64,000 bases of DNA from Lysinibacillus fusiformis (GTDB taxonomy: Bacteria > Bacillota > Bacilli > Bacillales_A > Planococcaceae). Below are positions 44,135 to 53,196 of the stretch, piece by piece. Under the pieces are notes generated by a model. That model made no database searches. It had not been told where the DNA came from and saw only the letters and a program-made list of their open reading frames with translations. How positions within the stretch are numbered: position 1 is the first letter of the stretch; each line of letters begins with the position of its first letter. The DNA lies in assembly GCF_003049525.1 (NCBI RefSeq), contig NZ_PYWL01000001.1:806001-870000 (forward strand), in the 5' to 3' direction. Position numbers and translations under genes: made by a program.

Positions 44135-45718
44135 TTACTCAATTTTTGCATTCTTCACATCGAGCCCACCTGTTGGATTTACTAATACACCGCTGACATT
44201 TGAACGTACACCATATACAACCTCATCTACCCCTAAGAAAATCCAAGGTGTATCTTGGTAAACGATTTCCTGTAATTTTTCATAGAGCTCAGCTTGGCGG
44301 TCTACATCTGAAATGGAGTTAGCCTCATCCATTATTTGATCTGCCTCAGTGTTATGATAATAGGCTGTGTTCGCACCATTTGGCGGGAATGATACACTAT
44401 GGAAAAGTGGTTTTGTCGCATTTGTTATATCAGAAGCATAGGCTGACCAGCTCACATACCACATTTGTAATTTTGCATCATCTGGTGTTTGAGCCCCGTA
44501 AATCTCATCTGACAAAGTACCCTCTTCCATAGATTTAATCGCAACTTTGACACCGATTTGTCCTAACTGCTGTTGAATAAACTGCATTCCCTTCATCGTA
44601 TCCGAGTTCGTATTTCCCCAGATTTCAATATCGAAGCCATCAGGATATCCAGCCTCAGCCAACAAGGCCTTTGCTTTTTCTATATTGTGCTCATACATTT
44701 TTTGCTGTTTATAATAAACTGTTTTGGAAGGAATAATGGAGTCTAGCGGTAAGCCTAGACCTGCATTAACAACCTTTAAATAAGCTTCTTTGTCCACCGC
44801 ATAATTAAATGCTTGTCGAACCTTACTATCATTCAACGGTTTTTTATACGTATTTAAGGAAACATAATGAGCAATTGTTGAAGGAACTTTATTAACTTCT
44901 ACATCTTTATGGTTAGAAAGCTCATCGATATTTTGAGCAGGTACAGGATAGATAACCTGTGCATCCCCAGCTTTTAACATCGCCACCCGAGATCCGTTTT
45001 CTGGGACTGGTTTATACGTAATTTTAGATACACGGTCACCGCCACCCCAATAGCCATCAAATTTTTCAATGGTTAAATGATCTCCTTGTACCCATTCAAC
45101 AAATTGATAAGGACCTGTTCCGACAGGCTGCTTAGTAATATCTGCTACATTTTCTTTAATCATTTTGGGACTAATCATTTTGGCCACTCCGAATCGTGTA
45201 ATCATCGGTCCATACGGTTCTTTTAAAGTCACTTTAATGTCATAGTCTCCTAGTATTTCAACATGACTGATTAAGCTAAAACCACGTGAATAGAGGCGTA
45301 AGCTTTCATCATTCATAATTCGTTCAATATTGGCTTTTACAGCCTCTGCATTAAACTGCTCCCCGTCATGGAAAGTGACCCCTTCTTGCAGCTTAAATGT
45401 ATACTCCAGTGCGTCTTCACTGATTGTATAATCTTCTGCAAGCACCTTAATTATTTGTCCATCCGCATCGAAGCCCAGTAACCCCTCTAACATCGTCTCC
45501 TGCACTGAACCCGAATTGGTATCTCCTGTGTTATGTGGATCCATAGAAATAAAGTTTTCATTTACAGCGATGACCAATTCATTTTTTGAACTAGCTTTAC
45601 CTGAATCTGTAGTAGATTTTTCCCCAGTGTTTGATGCGTTAGAATTGTCTTTCTCTGCGCATGCTGCTAAAAGCAATGTACATAGAATTACAAAAACCAA
45701 TTTTTTAACATAATTCAT
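44135..45718 (-). CDS. ABC substrate-binding lipoprotein, family 5 (peptide/opine type)
   Basis: This 527-residue SBP_bac_5 lipoprotein has a signal peptide and lipobox LLAAC with Cys20, a Ser/Asn-rich linker, and the domain starting ELVIAVNENFISMDPHNTGD. The motif YTFKLQEGVTFHDGEQFNAE is typical. Family ligands include peptides, nickel, opines and oligosaccharides, so the downstream sugar enzymes rather than the sequence point to a sugar conjugate. It is the first gene of the 11-gene minus-strand cluster. Confidence 0.9.
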   Translation of the reverse strand: MNYVKKLVFVILCTLLLAACAEKDNSNASNTGEKSTTDSGKASSKNELVIAVNENFISMDPHNTGDTNSGSVQETMLEGLLGFDADGQIIKVLAEDYTISEDALEYTFKLQEGVTFHDGEQFNAEAVKANIERIMNDESLRLYSRGFSLISHVEILGDYDIKVTLKEPYGPMITRFGVAKMISPKMIKENVADITKQPVGTGPYQFVEWVQGDHLTIEKFDGYWGGGDRVSKITYKPVPENGSRVAMLKAGDAQVIYPVPAQNIDELSNHKDVEVNKVPSTIAHYVSLNTYKKPLNDSKVRQAFNYAVDKEAYLKVVNAGLGLPLDSIIPSKTVYYKQQKMYEHNIEKAKALLAEAGYPDGFDIEIWGNTNSDTMKGMQFIQQQLGQIGVKVAIKSMEEGTLSDEIYGAQTPDDAKLQMWYVSWSAYASDITNATKPLFHSVSFPPNGANTAYYHNTEADQIMDEANSISDVDRQAELYEKLQEIVYQDTPWIFLGVDEVVYGVRSNVSGVLVNPTGGLDVKNAKIE

Positions 45719-45792
45719 CTCATCTACTCCCTTTGTAAAAATATATAATAATACCTCCTAATGGCTTCATTAAGAAATATAATTACTAAAAT

Positions 45793-45823
45793 TATTTATT
45801 TTCTCCACTGATGAAAATAAATA
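45793..45823. promoter_or_regulatory. ROK-type operator copy 1
   Basis: A perfect 11-bp inverted repeat TATTTATTTTC/GAAAATAAATA with a nine-base spacer TCCACTGAT. It resembles NagC/Mlc/XylR sites (TTATTT..AAATAA with a GC-containing centre). It lies 75 bases upstream of the binding-protein start. Confidence 0.7.
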
Positions 45824-45933
45824 GGCAAAAAAATAAACTATACTTTCATTACGATAAGACAATTCAAAGGAAGACATTGCTTTCTCAACTTCACAATTGC
45901 TTTTCATCAGAAACTATAGTTCAACCGACAAGA

Positions 45934-45962
45934 TTTATTTATTCCACTGCTGAAAATAAGTA
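45934..45962. promoter_or_regulatory. ROK-type operator copy 2
   Basis: TTTATTT-AT-TCCACTGCT-GAAAATAA repeats the core of copy 1 with the same centre (TCCACTG) and right arm; the left arm is degenerate. It lies 139 bases from copy 1, which would permit repressor looping. Confidence 0.62.
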
Positions 45963-46129
45963 ATTAAAAAAATATCCCCTTCCAGGATCAAGGACACTTT
46001 CGATGCATAATTATCAGAAAATTTATTATTTTTTAACAACTATAAACTACAGTTCACTTTTTTTCCAGCATTATTTTTATAAATTTAATAATTATTTTTA
46101 CCGAGCATTCATTTCTAGTTGTTTAAAAA

Positions 46130-46165
46130 GGTTCTAAAAGCCCTTCCTTCAAGGCCTTTAGAACC
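46130..46165 (-). terminator. Terminator of the omega-amino acid operon
   Basis: A ten-bp outer stem GGTTCTAAAG-like/CTTTAGAACC, with internal GCC/GGC pairing, followed by TTTTT on the minus strand. Confidence 0.8.
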
Positions 46166-46176
46166 AACATCATGTA

Positions 46177-47529
46177 TTACAGCTTTCTTATACTCTCTAC
46201 GACCACATCAAGTATACGCTGAAGATCCTCTCGAATAATATTAAGTGGTGGTGATAGTGTCAGAACATTATTAAAGCCCGCTACTGTTGCCCCATTTTTC
46301 CCAATGATCACCCCTTGTTCTTTGCATGCGGCAATAACAGCATTTACCTTCTCCACTGGTAAAGGTTCTTTCGAGACTTTATCTACTACTAATTCAATCC
46401 CAATTAATAAACCTCTGCCCCGCACATCTCCTACATTCGTATGATCCTGTAAATTTTCTTGCAATATTTGTAATGTAGCCTTCCCCATTTCCTTGGAGCG
46501 GTCGAACAACGCTTCTTGCTCTAGAATCTCAATATTTTTTAATGCAACTGCACATGCTACTGGAGAGCCGCCAAAAGTATTGACATGGCGGAAATAGCCA
46601 TAGGCATCTGTGCCAGTGAAAGCCTCATAAATCTCACGCTTTACGGCAGTTGCTGATAATGGTAAGTATGCGCTCGTAATCCCTTTAGCCATTGTAATAA
46701 TATCTGGTTTCACACCATAATTCATAAATCCAAATGGCTTGCCTGTTCGACCAAAGCCACAAATAACTTCATCCACTATCATTAAAGCTCCATGCTTTTT
46801 GCACACTTCCTCTATGCCTTTTAAATAGTTTTCGGGAGGCATGATGACACCGCCACCTGTAATAATTGGCTCTAAAATCATGGCTGCAATCGTATCACTC
46901 AGTTCCCATGTCATCGTTTTATCGACAGCCCTTACGCTCGCTAAATCTAATGGCGCAACAGCATCATCTTCATGTTCACGGTATTGATCAGGCGGTGCAA
47001 CATGGATAAAGCCGGGAGATAGTGGCTCGTATTTATATTTCCGTTCCGCTTGCCCTGTTGCTGCTAATGCCCCAAAGGAATTTCCATGGTAGGCGCGGTA
47101 GCGAGAGACAATCTTATAGCGGGAGCTTTGCCCTTTTTGCTGGTGATATTGTCGCGCTATTTTAAAAGCTGTTTCATTCGCTTCTGATCCGCTATTAGAG
47201 AAGAAAATAACGTACTCCCCACCAAGCAAGTTATTTAGTTTTTCAGCTAGCTGTACGGCTGGTAAATGTCCCTGCGATAATGGTGCATAGGCATTTTTCA
47301 TCATTTGCTCATGTGCGGCATCTGCCAGTTCCTTACGTCCATAACCGACATTTACACACCATAGCCCAGCCATGGCATCAATATATTCGACGCCATCCGT
47401 ATCTATTATTCTTGCACCATCTGATTTTTCCACTACATATGTTGCTTGTGGATTGTAGGGTTTCATTGAATGCCATACATATCGCTCATCCTTTGTTAAA
47501 ACATCACTTTTAAGATTGGTCTGTGTCAT
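46177..47529 (-). CDS. Class III omega-amino acid:pyruvate aminotransferase
   Basis: This 450-residue PLP transaminase starts at ATG 47529 after GAGAGGG. Landmarks are FFSNSGSEANETAFKIARQYH, AMILEPIITGGGVIMPP, MIVDEVICGFGRTG (cofactor Asp) and TMAKGITSAYLP with the Schiff-base Lys. Downstream position after a CoA-acylating semialdehyde dehydrogenase indicates beta-alanine or beta-aminoisobutyrate as donor, giving malonate or methylmalonate semialdehyde. GABA is an alternative, but a succinate-semialdehyde dehydrogenase would then be expected. Confidence 0.88.
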   Translation of the reverse strand: MTQTNLKSDVLTKDERYVWHSMKPYNPQATYVVEKSDGARIIDTDGVEYIDAMAGLWCVNVGYGRKELADAAHEQMMKNAYAPLSQGHLPAVQLAEKLNNLLGGEYVIFFSNSGSEANETAFKIARQYHQQKGQSSRYKIVSRYRAYHGNSFGALAATGQAERKYKYEPLSPGFIHVAPPDQYREHEDDAVAPLDLASVRAVDKTMTWELSDTIAAMILEPIITGGGVIMPPENYLKGIEEVCKKHGALMIVDEVICGFGRTGKPFGFMNYGVKPDIITMAKGITSAYLPLSATAVKREIYEAFTGTDAYGYFRHVNTFGGSPVACAVALKNIEILEQEALFDRSKEMGKATLQILQENLQDHTNVGDVRGRGLLIGIELVVDKVSKEPLPVEKVNAVIAACKEQGVIIGKNGATVAGFNNVLTLSPPLNIIREDLQRILDVVVESIRKL

Positions 47530-47562
47530 TGCTGAACACCCTCTCATTTATTTTTTAGTAGG

Positions 47563-49098
47563 TTAGCTTTTTGTTGCATCGTTATTACTTGGGAAGGCAA
47601 AGGAGCTTGTTGCATCTTCCGTTTCATCCGGCCAACGCTCCGAGATTGTTTTCGCCTTTGTAAAGAATCTCGCTTGATCTGGACCAAACATATACCCTTC
47701 ACCAAACTTAGAACGCTTCCACCCGCCGAAATTATGGTAGCCGACAGGAATTGGAATTGGTACGTTAACCCCTACCATGCCCACTTCAATCTCTTCTTGG
47801 AATTTACGAGCTGCTGCACCACTGCTTGTAAACATCGTTACACCATTACCAAGTTCATGGTCATTAATTAAATCAATAGCTTCTTGTAATGTCTCCACGC
47901 GCACTACTATACGTGCTGGACCAAAGACCTCCTCTTTAAAGATGGTCATATCAGGCGTAATATTATTGAGGAGTGTTGGCCCAATATAAAAACCATTAGA
48001 TGTTTCACATACTTTAGGGTTTCGTCCGTCAATGACAAGATTTGCCCCTTCAGTAACAGCACCATCAATATAGCTGATAATCGTTTCTTTCGATTGTTGG
48101 GTAATAACTGGGCCGAAATCGACATCTTCTTCTGTATAAGGACCTACCTTTAGCTGTGAAATCTTATGCTTCAATATGTCTGTAAAACGTTGCTCTGTAT
48201 CTTGACCAACAACAAGCGCTCCAGAAATCGCCATACAGCGCTGTGATGCTGCCCCGTACGCCGCACCTAAAAAGGCGTTCGCAGTTTGTTCCAAGTTGGC
48301 ATCTGGCATAACAATCATAAAGTTCTTACCACCACCAAAAGCAGCCACACGTTTATTATGCTTTGTTCCCGTTTGATAAATATATTCGGCTACTGGCGTA
48401 GAGCCTACAAAGGAAATGGCTTGAATCTCTTTGTTTTCTACAAGCTCATTGACCGCTTCTTTATCGCCATTCACTACTGTCCAAATACCATCAGGAAGTC
48501 CCGCCTCTTTCCATAATTGACTTAAAAATAATGCAGAATGAGGAACACGTTCAGATGGTTTTAAAATAACAGCATTCCCTACTGCCACAGCCATACTTGT
48601 AATAGCTAAAGGGACCATAACAGGGAAATTAAAAGGCGCAATCGTTGCCACTACACCGAGTGGTGATTTGGCAGAAAAAGCATTAATATTGCCACCTACA
48701 TTGACGGAATACTCCCCTTTTAGCAATTGTGGGGCACTAATCGCCATATCTACCGATTCAATCCCTCGAATAATTTCGCCCTTGGCATCCTCTTTAGTTT
48801 TCCCGCTTTCCTGACAAATCACTTCAATAAGTTCTTCCTGTTTTGTTACTAACAATTGACGGAATCGATGTAAAACCTCAACCCTCTTCCCAATGGACAC
48901 CTTTTTCCATGCAGGAAAGGCTTCCTTAGCATGTTGAATGGCCTGCTGTACTTCGTCTTTTGAAGCAAGTGGGACTCTCGCTATCGTTTCACCTGTTGTT
49001 GGATTATACACATCTGAAAATCTTCCACTAGTACCAGCTACCTCTTCCCCCTTGATAAAATGTGTTAGCGTTTTCATTTTTTGTTGTACTGTCATCAT
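47563..49098 (-). CDS. mmsA: CoA-acylating (methyl)malonate-semialdehyde dehydrogenase
   Basis: This 511-residue aldehyde dehydrogenase of the MmsA/IolA subfamily oxidatively decarboxylates malonate or methylmalonate semialdehyde to acetyl- or propionyl-CoA. The oxyanion Asn157 is in IAPFNFPVMVPL, the nucleophile Cys288 in AASQRCMAISG; GGKNFMIVMPDAN and GWKRSKFGEGYMFGPD are typical of MmsA. It precedes the transaminase by 33 bases and follows the permease, forming one operon. Confidence 0.9.
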   Translation of the reverse strand: MMTVQQKMKTLTHFIKGEEVAGTSGRFSDVYNPTTGETIARVPLASKDEVQQAIQHAKEAFPAWKKVSIGKRVEVLHRFRQLLVTKQEELIEVICQESGKTKEDAKGEIIRGIESVDMAISAPQLLKGEYSVNVGGNINAFSAKSPLGVVATIAPFNFPVMVPLAITSMAVAVGNAVILKPSERVPHSALFLSQLWKEAGLPDGIWTVVNGDKEAVNELVENKEIQAISFVGSTPVAEYIYQTGTKHNKRVAAFGGGKNFMIVMPDANLEQTANAFLGAAYGAASQRCMAISGALVVGQDTEQRFTDILKHKISQLKVGPYTEEDVDFGPVITQQSKETIISYIDGAVTEGANLVIDGRNPKVCETSNGFYIGPTLLNNITPDMTIFKEEVFGPARIVVRVETLQEAIDLINDHELGNGVTMFTSSGAAARKFQEEIEVGMVGVNVPIPIPVGYHNFGGWKRSKFGEGYMFGPDQARFFTKAKTISERWPDETEDATSSFAFPSNNDATKS

Positions 49099-49119
49099 TT
49101 AACCTCTCCTTATATGGGA

Positions 49120-50532
49120 TTATTGTTCAAAATCAAATTCGTCTTTGCTAAAAATAGAGCTTGATTCATCGACCTGTTTTATCACCTTATTCCTTTGCGT
49201 AAGTAAATAAAAAATCATTACCACGGCAACGACAACACATGTAAATAGAATTTGTGAGCGCATAGACTCAATAAAGAACATGGCTATTAATAAGGCAGTT
49301 GTAGCTACTATTGTGAAATACGTTAGATACGGGAATAGCCACATCTTCACCTTTAATAGCTCAGGATTTTCGCGTTCAATCTTTCTACGCATTCACAATT
49401 GTGAAAAGGCGATAATTAAATAAAGAATTAAAGTAATAGCACTACAAGAGCTTAGTAAAAACATAAATACTTTATCTGGTGAAACATAATTCATAATAAC
49501 GGCAATATAAGAGAAAAATGTTGCGGCTAAAATAGCATTCACAGGTGCACCATTTTTATTTAATTTCAAAAAGGCTTTTGGTGCCTCGCCCTTCTCTGCT
49601 AAAGAAAATACCATTCGTGATGTTGCATAAAGTGCAGAATTTAAACACGATAACACAGCTGTTAAAACAACAAAATTCATGATTTGTGCGGCGGCAGGAA
49701 TACCAATATAATCTAACACTGCTACATAAGGACTTGTTAAAATATCAGAGGAGTGCCAAGGCAATAACGTCACAACAACAGTTATTGAACCCACATAGAA
49801 AATTAAAATGCGCCAAGTAATCGAATTGGTAGCTTTTGTTACAGCTGCTAACGGTTCGTCTGACTCACCAGCAGCGATAGCGACAATCTCTGTCCCCATA
49901 AAGGAAAAAATAACAATGACAACACCCATTAGTACAGCGCCAAAGCCGTTTGGTAAAAATCCACCCTGCTCAACTAGATTTGTCAGACCGACAGCGTTAA
50001 AGTTTGGGGCTATACCAAAAATAATGAACGCGCCTAAACCTAAAAAAACTACTATACTTGCAACCTTAATAAGAGAGAACCAATATTCAAATTCGCCAAA
50101 GGCTTTTACAGAAAGAACATTTGTTAAAGTGAGTGCTACGGTTAAAAGTAAACTTAAGAGCCATAAAGGAATTCCGTCATACCAATATTGAATAATGGCC
50201 GCTGCTGCCGTCGCCTCTAATGCAATAGCTATGACCCAGAAAAACCAATACAGCCAGCCAATCATAAAGCCTGCCCATGGACCAATTGCTTCATGGGCAT
50301 AATGTGCAAACGACCCACTCGTTGGATTGACAGCCGCCATCTCACCTAGCATACGCATCACTACGATGACGATAATTCCTGCAAATATATACGATAAAAT
50401 TGCTCCTGGACCCGCCAAGTTAATGACTGAGCCACTGCCCATAAATAAGCCAGCCCCAATTACACCCGCTATTGCGATCATCGTCATATGCCGTTTCTTT
50501 AATCCTCTTTGTAAATGCGTTTGTTGCTCCAT
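49120..50532 (-). pseudogene. Amino acid permease interrupted by one in-frame TGA
   Basis: This APC-family amino acid/GABA permease (MTMIAIAGVIGAGLFMGSG, then GWLYWFFWVIAIALEATAAA) is read from ATG 50532. After LIIAFSQL the frame meets TGA at 49393-49395 and continues at once, in the same frame, with MRRKIERENPELLKVKMWLF and two more helices. Intact homologues read SQLRMRRK here, so CGA to TGA is the simplest cause. The two parts total about 470 codons, full length. ATG directly follows the TGA and could reinitiate. Sequencing error, pseudogene or functional split cannot be told apart here. Confidence 0.85.
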
Positions 50533-50765
50533 ATCTGACACCTCTTTTATTAGATTGGATTATCGCTTACAAAAATCTTACATGTTTCATATCGTTGAAG
50601 TAATAGACAAACTGTAAATTTCTATACAATTGTTTTAAACATAATGTAAAATAGACTAAATATTCTCAAAATATTAACTTACCTAAATTTACAGCTATTT
50701 AGTAACATGAAAGAGAAATAATAGATATATAAAACGTGGAAGATGTTTCAAAAGGAGGAGCTATA

Positions 50766-52334
50766 TTGAGCCAATTCCAACTTAAAGTACTTCATGTGTT
50801 AGAAAATAAATACTTTCAGAATGCAGAGGTAGTTGCAGGTCATGAGGGGCTATTAAGAATCGTTAAGTGGGCACATGTTCTTGAAATAGTCCATGTAGAT
50901 AATTTTTTAGTTGGAGAAGAGCTGGTGTTAACAACGGGGATCAGTCTTCAACATGGCATCGAAGATTTTATGACGTTTATTGAATCTTTAATCGATAAAA
51001 ATTGTGCTGCCCTTTGTATTGAGTATGGCTCTTCTATTCAAGCAGTTCCAGAAGCAATACTTGCTATTGCAAATCGTCATCAGTTCCCGATTATTGTTTT
51101 TCATGAAGCGGTTCCTTTTGTTCGCATTACACAGGATTTACACAGTCAAATTATTAATCAGCAATATTTAATGGTTTCGACACTAGAATCCTACTCACAA
51201 ACTTTAAATAAAAATACGGTCTTAGGACAAAACACGGATGATATTTTACAAAATATGTATAACGAATTGAAAACACAAATTATGTTTTCCATTAAGGGAC
51301 GGGAACCTATCTTTTTTCCCAACATGACAAAAAGTAACCGTCAGCAATTATTAGCTTTGAATAAATATGCTCAGCAATTTAAACATGAGCCCATCTTTAT
51401 TTTTGATCAACATTATGCAGATTTAACGATTTTTCGTGAAGATGGTCTATTCTCAGAGTTTGAATTATTAATTTTAGACCGTACAGCAACAGCATTAGCG
51501 CAATTATTAATGCGAGAGTTCTATATTGAGGAGAAAAAGAATATTGAGGACGCTTCGATTTTAGCTGATTGGATCGACCAAAAACTGAACAAGGAGGAAA
51601 TCTATAAATTTATCGTTTCTCACTATACTAACTATTCACAATCTAGTGGGGCTGTCTTTGTTTTGGCCACTCCCAATACAGTAATGAAAGCGCAGGAGGA
51701 TATTGTCTATAGTAAACTTTATTATCGTAATCTCTTTGAACAGCATGGCTTTATCCCATTTTTATTCGAAAGAAAAAGCTATGTCATTTTTATTTTACTT
51801 CATACAAAAGATTGTCGAGCGATTCGTGAAATACTAAATAGCATCTTTACCTCATTGCCCAAAACTGAATTTTATAAAAAACAGCAAACTCAAGGATTTC
51901 AAATAGCAGTTGGTAAAGTTGTAGCTGATGTGCAAGAAATCTCCAAAAGCTATCAAACTGCATTAGAAACATTATATATTTGCCGCAAAGTGCAAACTTC
52001 CTCGTTCTTTTATGATGATTTGCATTTGTATCATTTAATCTATAAATTACAAATGCAGGTGAATTTAAAGGAAGTTATAAACGACTATTTACAGCCAGTT
52101 ATTGAGTACGATGAAAAATATAACAGCAAGCTTCTTGAAACCTTACAAGTCTATTTACAATCAAATGGCTCCAAGCAGCAAACGGCTAATCAATTGTTTA
52201 TCGTTCGTCAAACACTGTATCACCGCTTAAAAAAGCTTGAAAATTTACTCGGGGAAAATTTCATGAAGGGTCATAATCGCATTACACTGGAATTTATGCT
52301 CCTTGCAAATTCCTTAATTGATGACAAGAGTTAA
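50766..52334 (+). CDS. PucR family transcriptional activator
   Basis: This 522-residue regulator has the PucR N-terminal ligand-binding domain (about 5-125, AEVVAGHEGLLRIVKWAHV; LVLTTGISL), a GGDEF-like middle region and the C-terminal HTH_30 (LLETLQVYLQSNGSKQQTAN, IVRQTLYHRLKKLE). TTG 50766 follows AAAGGAGGAG. It is divergent from the permease-mmsA-transaminase operon and probably activates it in response to the amino acid or its semialdehyde. Confidence 0.88.
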   Translation: MSQFQLKVLHVLENKYFQNAEVVAGHEGLLRIVKWAHVLEIVHVDNFLVGEELVLTTGISLQHGIEDFMTFIESLIDKNCAALCIEYGSSIQAVPEAILAIANRHQFPIIVFHEAVPFVRITQDLHSQIINQQYLMVSTLESYSQTLNKNTVLGQNTDDILQNMYNELKTQIMFSIKGREPIFFPNMTKSNRQQLLALNKYAQQFKHEPIFIFDQHYADLTIFREDGLFSEFELLILDRTATALAQLLMREFYIEEKKNIEDASILADWIDQKLNKEEIYKFIVSHYTNYSQSSGAVFVLATPNTVMKAQEDIVYSKLYYRNLFEQHGFIPFLFERKSYVIFILLHTKDCRAIREILNSIFTSLPKTEFYKKQQTQGFQIAVGKVVADVQEISKSYQTALETLYICRKVQTSSFFYDDLHLYHLIYKLQMQVNLKEVINDYLQPVIEYDEKYNSKLLETLQVYLQSNGSKQQTANQLFIVRQTLYHRLKKLENLLGENFMKGHNRITLEFMLLANSLIDDKS

Positions 52335-52340
52335 AAAATA

Positions 52341-52374
52341 GGCACGTTCAAGAGCTCTCCCCCTTCAACGTGCC
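52341..52374. terminator. Hairpin between pucR and the nitrilase-like gene
   Basis: An eight-bp stem GGCACGTT/AACGTGCC with an 18-base loop between convergent genes; the T-tracts are weak. Confidence 0.6.
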
Positions 52375-52380
52375 ATCTCA

Positions 52381-53175
52381 TTATCCTTTCACCACAACAT
52401 CTTGATAAAGTTCTGGTCGACGATCATCGTATACAGGAATTCTTCCACGTACTTCATCAACAATGGAGAAATCCACATCAATTACTGCTACTTCCTCTTC
52501 TTCAGCACCAACCCAAAGCACTTCACCCCACGGCTGAATAATCATCGATTGCCCATTAAAGTTTTCTACTTTTCTCGAAATACGGTTAACTGCTATAACA
52601 AAGCATTGGTTTTCAATCGCTCGCGCTTGCAGCAATGTTTTCCAATGATCAATTCTAGGCGTCGGCCATTGAGCTGGTACAAACAGCACCTTCGCTCCTT
52701 GGAGGGCATGCGCACGTAACCATTCAGGGAAACGAATATCATAGCAAATGACACCAGCCGCCTCAATAGGTCCTAGCGCGAATCGATTCATATCATCTCC
52801 AGCTTCTAAGTAAAGATGCTCGTCCATTAAACGGAAAAGATGGGCTTTGTTATATTCCCCAACAAGTAATCCATTGTTATCAAATGTATACATCGTATTG
52901 TAAAACTTGTCGTCCTTTTTTATTGAAACGGAGCCACCGACAATATGTACACTAAGTTCCTTCGCTAAGTTAGCTAAAAATGCCTTTGTACGCTCACCGT
53001 TAACATCCGCCAATTCTGGTAGCTTCTCTAGTGCGTAGCCCGTATTCCACATTTCTGGAAGCACAATAATTTCTGCCCCTAGTTTTGCGGCTTCACGAAT
53101 CTTGTCCTCTGCCCGTATAAAATTTTCTTCTACTTTGCCGAAGCCAACGTTTAACTGAATACAACCGATTTTCAT
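52381..53175 (-). CDS. Carbon-nitrogen hydrolase (omega-amidase/MtnU-like)
   Basis: This 264-residue nitrilase-superfamily enzyme has the Glu-Lys-Cys triad at Glu41 (VLPEMWNTGY), Lys110 (YNKAHLF) and Cys144 (VICYDIRFPEWLR). It hydrolyses a small amide such as 2-oxoglutaramate or 2-oxosuccinamate; B. subtilis MtnU (YkrU) is the closest type. ATG 53175 is seven bases from GAGGAGG. No methionine-salvage genes are nearby, so a role beside the omega-amino acid locus is possible but unproven. Confidence 0.85.
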   Translation of the reverse strand: MKIGCIQLNVGFGKVEENFIRAEDKIREAAKLGAEIIVLPEMWNTGYALEKLPELADVNGERTKAFLANLAKELSVHIVGGSVSIKKDDKFYNTMYTFDNNGLLVGEYNKAHLFRLMDEHLYLEAGDDMNRFALGPIEAAGVICYDIRFPEWLRAHALQGAKVLFVPAQWPTPRIDHWKTLLQARAIENQCFVIAVNRISRKVENFNGQSMIIQPWGEVLWVGAEEEEVAVIDVDFSIVDEVRGRIPVYDDRRPELYQDVVVKG

Positions 53176-53196
53176 ATTCATTCCTCCTCTAGACAA

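Larger units (their letters stand above)
45719..46129 (-). promoter_or_regulatory. Control region of the sugar-conjugate cluster
   Basis: This gene-free A+T-rich region carries two copies of a TCCACTG-centred dyad, listed separately, and three related short direct repeats: AAACTATACTTTCA near 45836, AAACTATAGTTCA at 45911 and AAACTACAGTTCA at 46044. I could not place the promoter itself with confidence. Confidence 0.6.

Noticed and set aside
34221..45718. Myo-inositol catabolic operon (iol)
   Set aside because: TIM barrel plus MocA genes suggest it, but iolB, iolC, iolD and iolA homologues are missing from the cluster, and the importer is of peptide type.
49808..50191. A 127-codon ORF antisense to the permease
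   Set aside because: It mirrors the hydrophobic codons of the permease and has no initiation signal.
46177..50532. GABA utilisation (gabT/gabD/gabP)
   Set aside because: The dehydrogenase has MmsA-type features and should make acyl-CoA; no succinate-semialdehyde dehydrogenase or GabR is present.
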